DNA of 15,165 nucleotides, taken from the NCBI GenBank assembly GCA_046760445.1, contig JBHIEE010000066.1, forward strand, positions 1-15,165, written 5' to 3'. Source of the DNA: JBHIEE01 sp046760445 (GTDB taxonomy: Bacteria; Acidobacteriota; Aminicenantia; JdFR-78). A model generated the notes under the pieces. It ran no database searches and was not told the origin of the DNA. It saw only the letters and a program-made list of their open reading frames with translations. The position numbers and the translations under genes are program-made. This document shows, in pieces, positions 14,238 to 15,165 of the stretch (within the stretch, counting starts at the first letter, position 1; each line of letters opens with the position of its first letter).

Positions 14238-14957
14238 ATGTCTAAGGAAAAACCAGTTTATCAAAGAATTTTATTAAAATTAAGCGGTGAAGCCCTAATG
14301 GGAGATAGGCAATATGGTTTGGACCCCGAGACTATCAAAATAATCTCAAAAGAAATTAAAGAAGTTCATCAGCTTAATGTTCGAATTGCTTTAATGGTGG
14401 GCGGTGGGAATATTTTCCGCGGGGTAGAAGGTACAGCTTCTGGGATGGATCGCTCATTAGCAGATTATATGGGAATGTTAGCTACCTTAATTAATGGATT
14501 AGCTCTTCAGGACGCACTGGAAAAAGAAAATATGGTTACTCGATTAATCTCTGCTATTGAAATTAAACAAATAGCTGAACCATTTATTCCAAGAAGGGCA
14601 ATTCGGCACCTAGAAAAGGGTCGGGTAGTGATATTTGTTGCTGGAACAGGAAGCCCGTACTTTACTACGGATACTGCCGCTGCTTTACGAGCAGTAGAAA
14701 TAAAAGCTGAAGTAATTTTGAAGGCTACTAAGGTAGATGGAATTTATGATAAAGATCCCTTAAAAGACAAAAAAGCTAAGAAATTTAGCAAGTTAAAATA
14801 CTTTGATGTTTTAGAAAAAGAACTAAAAGTAATGGATGCGACCGCTATTTCTCTATGTATGGATAATCGGTTACCAATTATTGTTTTTAATCTAAAAAAT
14901 AAAGGAAACATTAAACGAGCTGTTTTAGGCGAACCAGTTGGTACTGTAGTCAGCTAA
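14238..14957 (+). CDS. pyrH: UMP kinase
   Basis: Bacterial UMP kinase phosphorylates UMP to UDP with ATP, and it belongs to the amino-acid-kinase fold. The 239-residue protein shows RILLKLSGEALMG, VGGGNIFRG, the DYMGMLATLINGLALQDALE helix, GTGSPYFTTDTAAALRA (UMP site), and KATKVDGIYDKDPLKD. The position between tsf and frr is the classic bacterial order. No Shine-Dalgarno sequence is seen within 20 nt of the ATG at 14238. The sequence there is only AT-rich and the gap to tsf is 14 nt, so translation is probably coupled. Confidence 0.96.
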   Translation: MSKEKPVYQRILLKLSGEALMGDRQYGLDPETIKIISKEIKEVHQLNVRIALMVGGGNIFRGVEGTASGMDRSLADYMGMLATLINGLALQDALEKENMVTRLISAIEIKQIAEPFIPRRAIRHLEKGRVVIFVAGTGSPYFTTDTAAALRAVEIKAEVILKATKVDGIYDKDPLKDKKAKKFSKLKYFDVLEKELKVMDATAISLCMDNRLPIIVFNLKNKGNIKRAVLGEPVGTVVS

Positions 14958-15013
14958 AGAAATTTCTGATTAAATTATAATTTGGTTAAAATCCATCCAA
15001 AGGAGAAATTAAA

Positions 15014-15165
15014 ATGGTCAAAGAAATTCTGAAGGAATTAGAAAAGCGAATGATTAACTCTACTGAACATTTCAAAAAGGAACTCAGTAAGATTAGAACA
15101 GGTCGAGCATCAATCTCAGTCTTGGAAGATATCAAGATTGATTACTATGGTGCCCTTACTCCCCT
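15014..15165 (+). CDS. frr: Ribosome recycling factor, 5' part only
   Basis: The gene runs off the right edge after about 50 codons. The visible product starts MVKEILKELEKRMINSTEHF and includes the RRF hallmark KIRTGRASISVLEDIKIDYYG. RRF splits post-termination ribosomes with EF-G. AGGAG (15001-15005) lies 8 nt upstream of the ATG. It is the sixth gene of the rplM operon visible here. Confidence 0.93.
   Translation, partial: MVKEILKELEKRMINSTEHFKKELSKIRTGRASISVLEDIKIDYYGALTP

Overview
The window is bacterial chromosome, mostly AT-rich (sampled lines near 30% G+C), and dense with housekeeping genes: carD, corC-like, smpB, ssrA (tmRNA), an AmiC-type amidase, a GerMN-domain protein, der, then rplM-rpsI-rpsB-tsf-pyrH-frr. 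An outer-membrane beta-barrel protein and a periplasmic-type amidase suggest a diderm. The exact phylum cannot be fixed from this sequence. The style (AT-rich, CarD, DUF5916 protein, small GIY-YIG gene beside a tRNA) would fit one of the uncultivated candidate phyla, which is inference only.

Layout. Positions 1-2309 (+) hold a promoter followed by carD, a CNNM/CorC membrane protein and smpB as one tight unit. Positions 2424-4286 (-) hold a secreted protein of about 620 residues with a hydrolase-like look that I cannot assign to a family. Positions 4585-6864 (-) hold a DUF5916 outer-membrane protein whose body is far richer in G+C (about 55% in a sampled line) than its surroundings, although its signal-peptide region and upstream DNA are AT-rich. 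These two minus-strand genes have almost the same promoter, TTGACT-17 nt-TATAAG, inside a longer conserved stretch.

Positions 6868-8087 are gene-poor and are the most unusual part. An intact minus-strand tRNA-Asp(GTC) and a small GIY-YIG nuclease ORF lie between two broken tRNA-Asp copies. The broken copies share a perfect 40-bp direct repeat, which contains a perfect 16-bp palindrome replacing part of the anticodon arm and variable loop. This looks like an att-like duplication around an insert of about 700 bp, or a relic of repeated tRNA/nuclease recombination.

Positions 8088-8483 carry the tmRNA with its own strong promoter, back to back with the probable tRNA-Asp promoter. The window therefore encodes both partners of trans-translation (SmpB and tmRNA). 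Positions 8566-10377 hold the cell-wall amidase and a GerMN protein, closed by an intrinsic terminator. Der follows. A further promoter then opens the ribosomal protein/translation factor operon, which runs off the right edge inside frr.
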